From the NCBI RefSeq assembly GCF_016862395.1, contig NZ_BOMW01000037.1, forward strand, positions 62,001 through 126,000: a DNA stretch of 64,000 nt, written 5' to 3'. The DNA is from Actinoplanes siamensis (lineage in GTDB: Bacteria > Actinomycetota > Actinomycetes > Mycobacteriales > Micromonosporaceae). Made by a program: the position numbers and the translations under genes. The notes below the pieces were generated by a model, which made no database searches, was not told the DNA's origin, and worked only from the letters and a program-made list of their open reading frames with translations. This document shows positions 35,550-44,399 of this stretch, one piece after another. Position 1 is the stretch's first letter, and every line of letters begins with the position of its first letter.

Positions 35550-36233
35550 GTGGCGAGACTCCTGTTGATCGAGGACGATCCGGCTATCCGGAACACCCTG
35601 CTGCGTGCCCTGCGCGAACGCGGGCACGCGGTGGCCGCGTCGCCGGCCGCGATGGACGGCCTGCAGACCGCGCTGGCCGAACGACCGGATCTGATCGTGC
35701 TCGACCTGGGCCTGCCCGACCTGGACGGGCGGGAGCTGCTGCGGATGCTGCGCGCGGTCAGCCGGATCCCGGTGATCGTCGCGACCGCGCGGGACGAGGA
35801 GACCGAGATGGTACGGCTGCTCGACGCGGGCGCCGACGACTACGTGGTGAAGCCGTTCACCGCGGCGCAGCTGGACGCCCGGATCCGGGCGGTGCTGCGG
35901 CGCGGCGCCCCCACCGGGGAGGCCGAGCCGGCGCTGGCCGTCGGCGGGTTGCGGATCGACGTGGGCGCGCGGGAGGTGACCCTGGACGGCGCGCCGGTCG
36001 ACCTCACTCCCCGTGAGTTCGACCTGCTGCACCACCTGGCGCAGCGGGCCGGGCAGGTGGTCACCAAGCGGGAGCTGCTCAGCGAGGTGTGGCAGGTGCC
36101 GTACGGCGGCGCCGACAAGACGGTCGACGTGCACCTGTCCTGGCTGCGGCGCAAACTCGGGGAGACCGCGCAGGAGCCGCGCTACCTGCACACCGTGCGC
36201 GGGGTCGGGGTCAAGCTGAGCGAGCCGGCGTGA
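35550..36233 (+). CDS. OmpR/PhoB-type response regulator
   Basis: A 227-residue regulator with a GTG start. The receiver has IEDDPA, phospho-acceptor in LIVLDLGLPD, Thr in VATARD and Lys in VVKPFTA. The C-terminal winged helix has PREFDLLHHLAQRAGQVVTK and VDVHLSWLRRKLGE. It controls transcription after phosphorylation by the kinase encoded next, to which it is coupled by a GTGA overlap. Its targets are not visible from the sequence. Confidence 0.95.
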   Translation: MARLLLIEDDPAIRNTLLRALRERGHAVAASPAAMDGLQTALAERPDLIVLDLGLPDLDGRELLRMLRAVSRIPVIVATARDEETEMVRLLDAGADDYVVKPFTAAQLDARIRAVLRRGAPTGEAEPALAVGGLRIDVGAREVTLDGAPVDLTPREFDLLHHLAQRAGQVVTKRELLSEVWQVPYGGADKTVDVHLSWLRRKLGETAQEPRYLHTVRGVGVKLSEPA

Positions 36234-37468
36234 GGGCACGGCTGACGCTGCTGGTCGCGGCCACCACGGTGCTGGTGCTGCTGGCCTTCCTGGTGCCGAT
36301 CGCGCTGCTGCTGCGCCAGGCCGCCCAGGACCGCGCGCTGGGCCGGGCGAACGCGGTGGTGCAGGCGATCGTGCCGCTGGCCGGGGGCGACCCGCGGGCC
36401 CTGCGCCTGGCGGTGCCGGCCGCCGCCGTACCGGTGACGGTCTTCCTCCCGGACGGCACCACAGTGGGCGAACCGGCGGCCGCGACCCCGGCGGTCCGCC
36501 TCGCCGTGGCCGGCAACCGTGCCATCACGGTGGCCACCGGCGACGGCCGCGAAGTGGTGGTCCCGGTCGTCGGCACGGCCGGGACCAGCGTGGTCCGCAC
36601 GGTGGTCACCGAGGCCGACCTGACCCGCGGCGTGTCCCGGTCCTGGCTCACCCTGGCCGGCCTCGGCGTCGCGCTGCTGCTGCTCGGCCTGTTCGTCGCC
36701 GATCGCCTGGCGCGCGCCATCACCGCGCCGATCACCCAGCTCAGCGAGGTGTCGCACCGCCTGGCCGGCGCGGAGCTGACGGCCCGCGCCGCCCCGGCCG
36801 GCCCGCCGGAGCTGCGCGAGGTGGCCGGCGCGCTGAACCACCTGGCCGGCCGCATCCAGGAGCTGCTGGCCGCCGAGCGGGAACGCGTCGCCGACCTCTC
36901 GCACCGCCTGCGCACGCCACTGACGGCGCTGCGCCTGGAGGCCGAGTCGCTGCACGACCCGGAGGAGTCGGCCCGGGTCGCCGCGGCCGCCGACGGCGTC
37001 GCCCGCGCGGTCACCGCGGTCATCCAGCAGACCCGCCGGGCCTCGTCGGTCTCCGCGGCGCACTGCGACGCGACAGCTGTGGTGGGCGACCGGGTGGCCT
37101 TCTGGCGTGTGCTGGCCGAGGACACCGGCCGCGCGGTGACCGAGTCGCTCCCGGACGGCCCGCTCCCGGTCGCGGTGGCCCCCGACGACCTGGCGGCGGC
37201 CCTGGACGCGCTGCTGGGCAACGTCTTCGCGCACACCCCGGACGAGACGCCGTTCGCGGTCACGCTGGTCCCGCGCCCGGTCGACGGCGCGATCCTCACG
37301 GTGGCCGACGAGGGCCCCGGCTTCCCGCCCACGGCCGTCCGGCGCGGCCGCTCCGGCGGCGGTTCGACAGGCCTGGGCCTGGACATCGCCCGTCAGGTGG
37401 CGACGTCGTTCACGATCGGCGACGCCCCCGGCGGAGCCGTCGTCACCCTCCAACTCCCCGGCGCGTGA
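36230..37468 (+). CDS. Sensor histidine kinase with HAMP domain
   Basis: A 412-residue kinase starting at GTG 36230, inside the stop of the regulator gene. TM1 lies at residues 5-25, a short extracytoplasmic loop at 26-130, TM2 near 140-160, HAMP at 160-215, and the HisKA dimer helix has the phospho-accepting His in ADLSHRLRTPLTALRL. The HATPase has VADEGPGFP and GSTGLGLDIA; its N-box Asn lies in LDALLGNVFAHTP. The small sensor domain suggests detection of an envelope or ion signal, which is inference. Confidence 0.94.
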   Translation: MRARLTLLVAATTVLVLLAFLVPIALLLRQAAQDRALGRANAVVQAIVPLAGGDPRALRLAVPAAAVPVTVFLPDGTTVGEPAAATPAVRLAVAGNRAITVATGDGREVVVPVVGTAGTSVVRTVVTEADLTRGVSRSWLTLAGLGVALLLLGLFVADRLARAITAPITQLSEVSHRLAGAELTARAAPAGPPELREVAGALNHLAGRIQELLAAERERVADLSHRLRTPLTALRLEAESLHDPEESARVAAAADGVARAVTAVIQQTRRASSVSAAHCDATAVVGDRVAFWRVLAEDTGRAVTESLPDGPLPVAVAPDDLAAALDALLGNVFAHTPDETPFAVTLVPRPVDGAILTVADEGPGFPPTAVRRGRSGGGSTGLGLDIARQVATSFTIGDAPGGAVVTLQLPGA

Positions 37469-37486
37469 CCCGAAGCGGCCACCTTT

Positions 37487-37507
37487 CCGGTGACCGGTGG
37501 TCACCGG
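37487..37507 (+). terminator. Hairpin after the two-component genes
   Basis: A perfect 9-bp stem CCGGTGACC/GGTCACCGG with a 3-base loop starts 19 bases after the kinase stop. It would end the two-component transcript and argues against a lipase start at GTG 37490, which lies inside it. Confidence 0.6.
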
Positions 37508-37567
37508 GGCCGCGCTCAGGACCGCCGGCCCGGCAACCCCCGGCTCGCGTGGCTCGTTTCGGTCGAC

Positions 37568-38743
37568 GTGACCCTCCCGATCCTGCTTTCCGCCGCTCTG
37601 CTCGCCGTGCCCGTCCAGGCCCCGGCCCCGCATCCCGGCACCACCAAGAAGCCGCCGGCCGCGGCGGCCACGCCCACCGGCGCCGCCCCGGACGCCACAG
37701 CCGGCGTCCCGCCCGCGCCCGCCGCGACCGGACCCTCGGCCAGTGCTGTCGCTCCGGCCGCCGCGACCGGACCCTCGGCCACTGCCGTCGCTCCGGCCGC
37801 CGGGACGGGCGCCCCTGTCGCGAGCAGCGCACCGGCCGCCGCGACCAGACCCTCGGCCACTGCCGGCAAGCCGGCCGCGAAGACCTCCGCGCCGGCCGGC
37901 CTGCACTGCACCGGGGACCCGGCGGCCAGTGCCCGGGCCGGCCGCACCCCGGTCCTGCTGATCCACGGCACCACCTCCAACGCCAAGGCCAACTTCTCCT
38001 GGAACTGGGACCGCGCGTTCGACGCCGAGCACCGCGCGCACTGCGACGTCGACCTGCCGGACAGCGGCAACGGTGACATCCAGGTCGCCGCGGAGCGCGT
38101 GGTGCGCGGAATCCGCTACCTGCACCGCGCCGCCGGCGCCCGGATCGACCTGCTCGGGCACAGCCAGGGCGGGATGATCGGCCGCTGGGCGCTGAAGTAC
38201 CACCCGGACACCCGCGCGATGGTCGACGACTACGTCTCACTGGCCGCGTCGAACCACGGGACGCGGGAGTTCGCCGTCCAGTGCGCGGCGCAGACGGTCT
38301 GCTCGGCGGCATACTGGCAGCAGCGGGCCGGGTCGGCGTTCCTGACCGCGCTGAACGAGGGCCCGCAGACCTGGCCGGGCGTCGACTACACGCAGATCTA
38401 CACCCGCTACGACGAGATCATCGTGCCCTACCGCCTGTCCGCGCTCCCGGCCGCGCCGAACGTCACGAACGTCGCGGTGCAGGAGCTGTGCCCGCTGGAG
38501 ACGGTGGAGCACTTCGGACTGGCCTACGACAACGCGGCCTGGCTGCTCGGCATCGACGCCATCCGCCACCCCGGGCCGGCCCGGTTGTCCCGGGTCAGCC
38601 GGGCCACCTGCGGCCGTCCCCTGATGCCCGCGGTCAACGTCTTCCTGTTCCCGTCGAACTCCGCCGCCGCCCTGGCCCAGAGCACCCGTTCCATGCTCAC
38701 CACCCCGCAGCTCCCCGACGAACCCGCACTGCGCCACCCCTGA
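37568..38743 (+). CDS. Secreted lipase (alpha/beta hydrolase) with a 13-residue repeat linker
   Basis: About 391 residues. The GTG at 37568 directly precedes a signal peptide (LPILLSAALLAVPVQA). A low-complexity Ala/Pro/Ser/Thr linker with four 13-residue repeats follows. The hydrolase domain has the oxyanion segment VLLIHGTTS and nucleophile elbow LLGHSQGG. Likely Asp and His partners are in YTRYDEIIVP and ETVEHFGLA. Six or more cysteines suggest disulfides. It resembles secreted triacylglycerol lipases of actinobacteria. An earlier GTG at 37490 is possible but overlaps a hairpin. Confidence 0.85.
   Translation: MTLPILLSAALLAVPVQAPAPHPGTTKKPPAAAATPTGAAPDATAGVPPAPAATGPSASAVAPAAATGPSATAVAPAAGTGAPVASSAPAAATRPSATAGKPAAKTSAPAGLHCTGDPAASARAGRTPVLLIHGTTSNAKANFSWNWDRAFDAEHRAHCDVDLPDSGNGDIQVAAERVVRGIRYLHRAAGARIDLLGHSQGGMIGRWALKYHPDTRAMVDDYVSLAASNHGTREFAVQCAAQTVCSAAYWQQRAGSAFLTALNEGPQTWPGVDYTQIYTRYDEIIVPYRLSALPAAPNVTNVAVQELCPLETVEHFGLAYDNAAWLLGIDAIRHPGPARLSRVSRATCGRPLMPAVNVFLFPSNSAAALAQSTRSMLTTPQLPDEPALRHP
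37724..37879 (+). repeat. 39-bp in-frame tandem repeat, four copies
   Basis: Four consecutive 39-bp units encode 13-residue repeats: ATGPSASAVAPAA, ATGPSATAVAPAA, GTGAPVASSAPAA and ATRPSATAGKPAA. The first two are nearly identical in DNA and the last two have diverged. Confidence 0.9.
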
Positions 38744-38760
38744 TCCGCGCCCCCGACCCG

Positions 38761-38786
38761 GACCGGCGCCCGGCGGGCGCCGGGTC
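38761..38786 (+). terminator. Hairpin after the lipase gene
   Basis: A 9-bp stem CCGGCGCCC/GGGCGCCGG with a 3-base loop, extendable by GA/TC past a bulge, starts 17 bases after the lipase stop. Confidence 0.65.
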
Positions 38787-38904
38787 AGGAGCACTGGACC
38801 GCGGGCGCTGGACGACCGGTGCGGTGCGAGCGACGGGAAGGTGACCTTCTTGACCGGAGGAAGGGACTTGACCTGAACCAAGGATGAAGTGACACGGTTC
38901 CGCC

Positions 38905-40767
38905 ATGAGTATGGAGATGGCGGCCTGGAACTCGATGTACCACGCGATGCACCAGCAGGACGACAAGCGTCCCTTCTCCCTGGCCACGTTGCGGCGCATC
39001 GCGGCGTTCGCCCGGCCACACAGACCGGCGCTGACCGGATTCCTGCTGGTCAGCGTGGTGACCGCGGTGCTCGCGGTGGCAAGCCCGGTACTGGCCGGGC
39101 GGGTGGTCGACGGGATCGTCGAGGGCGCGGACACCGATCTGGTCATCGGACTCGCCGTGGCGATCGGGGTGGTGGCGCTCGCCGAGTCCGGACTCGGCCT
39201 GGTGCAGCGCTGGTTCTCCGCCCGGATCGGCGAGGGGCTGATCCTCGACCTGCGCACCACGGTCTTCGACCACGTGCAGCGGATGCCTGTGGCGTTCTTC
39301 ACCCGGACCCGGACGGGCGCGCTGGTCAGCCGGCTGAACAACGACGTGATCGGGGCCCAGCGGGCGTTCAGCGACACGCTCTCCGGGGTGGCCGGGAACC
39401 TGGTCACGCTGATTCTCACCCTGATCGTGATGATCGGGATCTCCTGGCAGATCACGCTGCTGGCCCTGGTGCTGCTGCCGATCTTCGTGTGGCCGGCGCG
39501 GCGGATGGGCGGGCGGCTGGCCAAGCTGGAGCGGGAGGCCGCGGAGCACAACGCCGCGATGAACACGCAGATGACCGAGCGGTTCTCGGCGCCCGGGGCG
39601 ACGCTGGTCAAGCTGTACGGGCGGCCGGACGCCGAGTCCGCCGAGTTCGCGGCGCGGGCGCGGCGGGTGCGTGACATCGGGGTGCGCACCGCGATGACGC
39701 AGTGGCTGTTCCTGACCGCGCTCGTGTCGGTCTCCGGGGTGGCCATCGCGCTGGTCTACGGGCTGGGCGGGTACTACGCGCTGCGCGGGACCCTCGATGC
39801 CGGCAACGTGGTGGCGCTGGCGATCCTGCTGACCCGGCTCTACGCGCCGCTGACGTCGCTGGCCAGCGCGCGGGTCGAGGTGATGAGCGCGCTGGTCAGC
39901 TTCGAGCGGGTGTTCGAGGTGCTCGATCTGAAGCCGCTGATCGAGGAGAAGCCGGACGCCCGGGCGGTGCCGGACGGTCCGGTGTCGGTGGAGTTCGACG
40001 GGGTGCGCTTCGCCTATCCGTCCGCGGACAAGGTGTCGCTGGCCTCGCTGGAGGAGGTGGCGACACTGGACACCCGCGGCGGCGCGGAGGTGCTGCACGG
40101 CGTGTCGTTCAAGGCCGAGCCCGGACAGATGGTCGCGCTGGTCGGGTCGTCCGGCGCCGGCAAGTCGACGATGGCCGGCCTGCTGCCACGGCTCTACGAC
40201 GCCGGCGAGGGCGCGGTCCGGCTGTCCGGGGTGGACGTCCGCGATCTGACCGCCGCCTCGCTGCGCGAGACGCTCGGCATGGTCACCCAGGACGGGCACC
40301 TGTTCCACGACACGGTGCGCGCGAACCTGCTGCTGGCCCGGCCGGAGGCGACCGAGGAGGAGATCTGGGAGGTGTTGCGCCGGGCGCACGTCGCGGACCT
40401 GGTCCGGGCGTTGCCGGACGGGCTGGACACGGTGATCGGCGAGCGCGGCTACCGACTGTCCGGCGGGGAGCGGCAGCGGCTCACCATCGCCCGGCTGCTG
40501 CTGGCCCGCCCGCGGGTGGTGGTGCTGGACGAGGCCACCGCGCACCTGGACTCGACGTCGGAGCAGGCCGTGCAGGCGGCGCTCGGGGAGGCGCTGGCCG
40601 GGCGGACCGCGGTGGTGATCGCGCACCGGCTGTCGACCGTCCGGGCCGCCGACCAGATCCTGGTGATCGAGGAGGGCCGGGTGGTGGAGCGTGGCACCCA
40701 CGCCGAGCTGCTCTCCACCGGCGGCCGCTACGAGGAGTTGTACCGCACCCAGTTCGCGGCGGTCTGA
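38905..40767 (+). CDS. ABC exporter, fused TMD and ATPase (homodimer type)
   Basis: A 620-residue exporter. Six helices span residues 40-330 with the coupling segment FFTRTRTGALVSRLNND. The ATPase is fully canonical: Walker A GSSGAGKST, Q-loop MVTQDGHLFHDT, signature LSGGERQR, Walker B VVVLDEATAHLD and H-loop IAHRLSTV, so it can work as a homodimer, unlike the pair at 31-34 kb. The upstream region contains TTGACC and the imperfect dyad CTTGAC...GATGAAG, which may be a controlled promoter. In-frame after its stop lies the decayed end of another gene. Confidence 0.94.
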   Translation: MSMEMAAWNSMYHAMHQQDDKRPFSLATLRRIAAFARPHRPALTGFLLVSVVTAVLAVASPVLAGRVVDGIVEGADTDLVIGLAVAIGVVALAESGLGLVQRWFSARIGEGLILDLRTTVFDHVQRMPVAFFTRTRTGALVSRLNNDVIGAQRAFSDTLSGVAGNLVTLILTLIVMIGISWQITLLALVLLPIFVWPARRMGGRLAKLEREAAEHNAAMNTQMTERFSAPGATLVKLYGRPDAESAEFAARARRVRDIGVRTAMTQWLFLTALVSVSGVAIALVYGLGGYYALRGTLDAGNVVALAILLTRLYAPLTSLASARVEVMSALVSFERVFEVLDLKPLIEEKPDARAVPDGPVSVEFDGVRFAYPSADKVSLASLEEVATLDTRGGAEVLHGVSFKAEPGQMVALVGSSGAGKSTMAGLLPRLYDAGEGAVRLSGVDVRDLTAASLRETLGMVTQDGHLFHDTVRANLLLARPEATEEEIWEVLRRAHVADLVRALPDGLDTVIGERGYRLSGGERQRLTIARLLLARPRVVVLDEATAHLDSTSEQAVQAALGEALAGRTAVVIAHRLSTVRAADQILVIEEGRVVERGTHAELLSTGGRYEELYRTQFAAV

Positions 40768-41007
40768 GCCCGGAAGCTGCGCGCGGCCGGCGACGGGGAA
40801 CCGCGCCTGGGCCGGCCGCGGCAGACTTTCGTGCCGGTGGAGATCGCCGACGCCGACAAACCCGAGCTGATCCGGCTCTACCCGCGCAAGTGGGCCTGGA
40901 CGACCGACGCGTTCCTCGACGGGCTGGAGGCGGACTCGCCGCGGGCCGACATCGACGCCGCGGCGCCGGGCTTCCCGGCCTTCCGCGTCGCCGAGAGCCG
41001 CGGCTGA
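40768..41007 (+). pseudogene. C-terminal remnant of a deazaflavin (F420)-dependent nitroreductase-like gene
   Basis: The frame is open from the ABC stop codon to TGA 41005-41007 and encodes 79 residues. They read like the end of DUF385 proteins: GRPRQTFVPVEIADADKPEL, then RLYPRKWAWTTDAFLDGL and the closing APGFPAFRV. No start codon, ribosome site or N-terminal cofactor half is present, so this is a broken 3' end. It lies in the same frame as the ABC gene, directly after its stop. Antisense to it runs the tail of the LGFP-repeat gene. Confidence 0.7.
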
Positions 41008-41483
41008 CAGCCGGGCGTCCCGGCCTCGCATGCCGGGCCGAGCCGGGATCGACAGCTGGCGCTGTCCGCGCCGACCCAGCCGTACTGGAAACGCTGGATC
41101 GGGCCGTGTTCGCCGGCGTACTGCTCGCCGACCGGGTAACCGAGGCAGCCGCCCTCGCCGCCGTGCTGCTGCCAGCGGTCCCGGATCACCCCGGTGACCA
41201 GGAACGCGCCGGTGGCTCGCAGCCAGTAGATGGTGCCGCCGTCGAACTGCTGCATCCGGCCGCCGCCGGCCGCGACCCGCTCGATGCCCAGCGGGCAGCC
41301 GAGCCGGCCCTTGTCCGAGCCGAACATCATGTACTTCGCCAGGATCCCGCCGTGCACCCGGATCCGGCAGAAGTTCGCGATCTTGTCCGAGGAGTCGCGC
41401 TCCTCGGCCTGGGCCGCCGGAACTGCGCACACCGTTGCGGCAGCAAGAGCGAGAGTGATCGCTGTCAATGCTCTGAGTTTCAT
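40878..41483 (-). CDS. Secreted LGFP-repeat protein
   Basis: A 201-residue protein from ATG 41483. The signal peptide (LRALTAITLALAAATVCA, cleavage after AQA at 24-26) is followed by LGFP-type repeats: LGCPLGIERVAAGGGRMQQF (about 61-80) and LGYPVGEQYAGEHGPIQRF (about 114-132), a module thought to anchor proteins to the cell wall. Residues from about 159 onward have no LGFP pattern and lie antisense to the nitroreductase remnant, so the tail probably formed by reading into decayed sequence. Confidence 0.75.
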   Translation of the reverse strand: MKLRALTAITLALAAATVCAVPAAQAEERDSSDKIANFCRIRVHGGILAKYMMFGSDKGRLGCPLGIERVAAGGGRMQQFDGGTIYWLRATGAFLVTGVIRDRWQQHGGEGGCLGYPVGEQYAGEHGPIQRFQYGWVGADSASCRSRLGPACEAGTPGCQPRLSATRKAGKPGAAASMSARGESASSPSRNASVVQAHLRG

Positions 41484-41522
41484 GGCTATCCCGAGAGGTC
41501 GTCCGTCAAGTACGTTTAGTCG

Positions 41523-41546
41523 TACCATTTCGGATTTGCGATGGTA
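41523..41546. promoter_or_regulatory. Inverted repeat upstream of the LGFP gene
   Basis: TACCAT and ATGGTA are separated by 12 bases in an A/T-richer patch 40-63 bases before the LGFP start. This might be an operator; only the dyad itself is seen. Confidence 0.35.
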
Positions 41547-41580
41547 GACCTTTCCCCACAACATCAGCCGGTCGCGCCAC

Positions 41581-41672
41581 CGCCCGGACGAGCCGGACCC
41601 GCAGACGACTCCCGGTCCCGGCAAGGCGCCCGGACGAGCCGGACCCGCAGACGACTCCCGGCCCCGGCAGGG
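41581..41672. repeat. 46-bp direct tandem repeat, two copies
   Basis: Two adjacent 46-bp copies begin with CGCCCGGACGAGCCGGACCC at 41581 and 41627. They differ at a few positions near the 3' end. They lie between the LGFP gene and the kinase gene. Confidence 0.85.
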
Positions 41673-41775
41673 CCGGTCACGCCGCCGCCGGGACGGGCCG
41701 GGCCCGCGCGCCGCGGCCGGGGCCGATGGTCGTACGGCTGCACCGGATTTTGATCGGGCCGACTAACATGGCCCG

Positions 41776-43527
41776 GTGCTTGTCCCCGGAATCGTGCTCA
41801 ACGGCCGCTACCAGCTCACCCAACGGATCGCGGCCGGCGGGATGGGCGAGGTGTGGCGCGGCGGTGACCTCCTCCTGCAGCGGGAGATCGCGGTCAAGGT
41901 GCTGCTGCCGGCCCTGATGAACGACCGGGAGTTCATCACCCGGTTCCGCTCCGAGGCCCGGATGATGGCCCAGCTGCGGCATCCCGGCATCGTCCAGGTC
42001 TACGACTACGGCGAGAACGCGGTCGTGGACGGCGAGCGCTTCGACTACCTGGTGATGGAGTTCATCGAGGGCGCCTCGCTGTCGAAGAAGATCGAGCGGG
42101 CCGGGCGGCTCAGCCCGGCCGAGACCATGTCCATCGTGGCCGGGATGGCCGACGCGCTGCACGCGGCGCACCAGTCCGGCATCATCCACCGGGACGTGAA
42201 GCCGGGCAACCTGCTGGTCCGGCCGGGCGGCGCGCTGGTGCTCGTCGACTTCGGGATCGCCCGGTCGGTCGGGGTCACCGGCATCACCAGCACCAACGTG
42301 GTGATGGGCTCGGCACACTACATGGCGCCGGAGCAGGCCGAGGGCCAGCCGGTCACCGCCGCCACCGACGTGTACGCGCTGGGCGCGGTGGCCTACACCT
42401 GCCTGACCGGCCGGACGCCGTATGTCGGGGACAGCCCCCTGGCGGTGCTCGCCCAGCTGGTGCACGGCCAGCCGCCGGTGCTGCCGCCGGACGTGCCGCG
42501 GCCGGTCGCCTCGGTGGTGCTGCGGGCGCTGGCCAAGGATCCGGCGCAGCGGTTCCCGAGCGGGGCCGCGCTGGCCGACGCGGCCCGCAACGCCCTGCGA
42601 GCGCCGTCCGGGCCGCCGCAGCAGGCGACGGGCGGCACCTGGGCCGCCCCGCAGACGGTCCGGCAGGCGCCGCCGCCCCGCCCGGCGTCCGCGTCCGTAC
42701 CCCCGACCGGTTCCTACGGTTCCGGACCGCACCCGGTCTCCGGTTCCCACCCGGCCTCCGGCGCCTACCCCTCCACCGACCGTTTCCCGGCGTCCGGCGG
42801 GTACCCGGCGTCCGGCGCCCACCCCGTGTCCGACCGGTTCTCCGCGTCCGGCTCGTTCCTCGACTCCGCGCCCGAGCAGCCCGCGGACAAGCCGGCCAGG
42901 AAGCGCGGCCTGGCGATCGCCGCCAGCGCGGCCGGGCTGATCCTGCTCGGCCTGGGCATCCAGCAGGCCGTCAAGCCGGACCACTCCGAAGACCCGGCCG
43001 CGGCGGCCGAGGGCATCCAGCAGTCGGCGTCCGCCAAGGCCTCCCCGACCCACAAGAACACCAAGCCCGGCGTCCAGAGGACCACCCGCCCCGCGGAGCC
43101 GAAGGACCCGGAGCCGGACGAGACCGGCGCGGACCAGCCGGACGAGGTGGACCCGGACGCGCCGGCCCCGGAGGAGACCGAGGAGACCAACAAGTACTCC
43201 CCGCGCCAGGTGTGCGGCGGCAACGACTACGAGGTGGTCGACCAGATCAACCTCAAGTCCGACGCGGGCGTCGTGAAGGGCCGGATCTACCTGCTCTACC
43301 GCCAGTCCGACCAGTCGAGCTGCGTGGTGACGTTGCGCACCGCCGGGCTGGCCGGCAAGGGCGAGGCCGCGGCGTACGTGGAGGCGCAGGGCTCGGCGCG
43401 CAAGACCCAGGGCGGCCCGGTCCAGTACTACGCCGGCCCCGTCAAGGCGACCGGCGCCTGCGTGAAGTGGGGCGGCTCGGTCGGCACGCTGGCGTTCGAG
43501 AGCGAGGATTTCGAGCACTGCGAGTAA
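41776..43527 (+). CDS. Membrane Ser/Thr protein kinase (PknB-like)
   Basis: A 583-residue protein with a GTG start. The kinase domain (about 10-275) has the Gly loop AAGGMGEVWRGG, Lys in IAVKVL, catalytic HRDVKPGNLL, VDFGIAR and MAPEQ. A Ser/Pro/Tyr/Gly-rich linker (280-375) contains degenerate SGxYP/HP repeats. One membrane helix lies at about 379-398, and an acidic extracellular part of about 180 residues follows, with three or four cysteines and no PASTA repeat, so it senses something other than the PknB ligand. Likely substrates are unknown. Confidence 0.93.
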   Translation: MLVPGIVLNGRYQLTQRIAAGGMGEVWRGGDLLLQREIAVKVLLPALMNDREFITRFRSEARMMAQLRHPGIVQVYDYGENAVVDGERFDYLVMEFIEGASLSKKIERAGRLSPAETMSIVAGMADALHAAHQSGIIHRDVKPGNLLVRPGGALVLVDFGIARSVGVTGITSTNVVMGSAHYMAPEQAEGQPVTAATDVYALGAVAYTCLTGRTPYVGDSPLAVLAQLVHGQPPVLPPDVPRPVASVVLRALAKDPAQRFPSGAALADAARNALRAPSGPPQQATGGTWAAPQTVRQAPPPRPASASVPPTGSYGSGPHPVSGSHPASGAYPSTDRFPASGGYPASGAHPVSDRFSASGSFLDSAPEQPADKPARKRGLAIAASAAGLILLGLGIQQAVKPDHSEDPAAAAEGIQQSASAKASPTHKNTKPGVQRTTRPAEPKDPEPDETGADQPDEVDPDAPAPEETEETNKYSPRQVCGGNDYEVVDQINLKSDAGVVKGRIYLLYRQSDQSSCVVTLRTAGLAGKGEAAAYVEAQGSARKTQGGPVQYYAGPVKATGACVKWGGSVGTLAFESEDFEHCE

Positions 43528-43567
43528 TTTCCCTCAACGCCGGCGGGCGCGCGCCGATCAAGGCGGC

Positions 43568-44329
43568 ATGACCGGCACAGAGGTACGAGGGAAGGCGATG
43601 GCGCGGGCCGTGGTGCTCGCTCTCCTGCTCGGCGTGTGCACGCTGGCCGGCCTCGCGGTGCTCGAAGTGACCAACCCGTGGGCGATCGGCGGGGTGCTCG
43701 GCGCCGACCTGCTGCTGGTGGCCCTCTGCGCCCACCTGCTCCTGCCGCCGGAGCGTCCCGGCGAGGCCGAGCCGGCGCACGATGCGCTGACCGGCCTGGC
43801 CAGCCGCGCGGCCCTGCTGGCCCGGGTGGAACGCACCCTGCCGGTGGCCGACGCCGACCAGGAGCCGGCCGGCCTGGTGATCCTGGGCCTGGACGACCTC
43901 GCCGACGTCACCGACACGCTCGGCCGGGGCATCGGCGACCTGCTGCTGGGATCGGTGGCGGCCCGGCTCTCCGCCGCGGTGCGCGACACCGACCTGGTCG
44001 CGCGGATCGGCGACGGCGAGTTCGCGGTGCTGCTCCCCCAGGTCGGCTCGGCGCCGGCCTGCCTGGAGACGGCCCGCCGTCTGCTCGGCGCGGTGCAAGG
44101 CCCCGCCGACCTGGACGGATTCCAGGTCCGGGTCAACGCCGCGATCGGCGGCGCGGTCTACCCGGTGCACGCGACGACCCCGGCCGAGCTGTTCGAGCGG
44201 GCCGGGATCGCGATGCGCTCGGCGAAACGGTCCCGGACGCACGCCGCGCTCTACGAGGCGGGCCTGGCGCAGGCCCCGGTGCCCGGCGCCAGGATCGGCG
44301 ACCGGCGCCCGGCCCTGCCCTCCCACTGA
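43568..44329 (+). CDS. Degenerate GGDEF-domain membrane protein
   Basis: A 253-residue protein. Two helices (about residues 10-55) anchor a GGDEF-fold domain (70-230): DALTGLASRAALLARVE starts it and the signature is reduced to GDGEF in ARIGDGEFAVLLP. Diguanylate cyclase activity is therefore unlikely. The fold may bind nucleotide or partner proteins instead. It lies 40 bases after the Ser/Thr kinase gene, so the two may be co-transcribed. Confidence 0.85.
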   Translation: MTGTEVRGKAMARAVVLALLLGVCTLAGLAVLEVTNPWAIGGVLGADLLLVALCAHLLLPPERPGEAEPAHDALTGLASRAALLARVERTLPVADADQEPAGLVILGLDDLADVTDTLGRGIGDLLLGSVAARLSAAVRDTDLVARIGDGEFAVLLPQVGSAPACLETARRLLGAVQGPADLDGFQVRVNAAIGGAVYPVHATTPAELFERAGIAMRSAKRSRTHAALYEAGLAQAPVPGARIGDRRPALPSH

Positions 44330-44399
44330 CCGGCCGCGCTCGGATCCGGTCGATCCCGGCGGAGACGGCCTTCCGCCGCCCGGCCTGTCCGGGGCGTTG

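Noticed and set aside
40768..41007. Nitroreductase-like segment as a real domain of the ABC exporter by read-through
   Set aside because: The stop codon is followed by a decayed piece without an N-terminal half. A remnant is simpler, though the shared frame is noted as a finding.
38785..41430. An 881-codon minus-strand frame under the ABC exporter
   Set aside because: It lies antisense to a clear ABC gene and has no domain; only the separate minus-strand LGFP frame is real.
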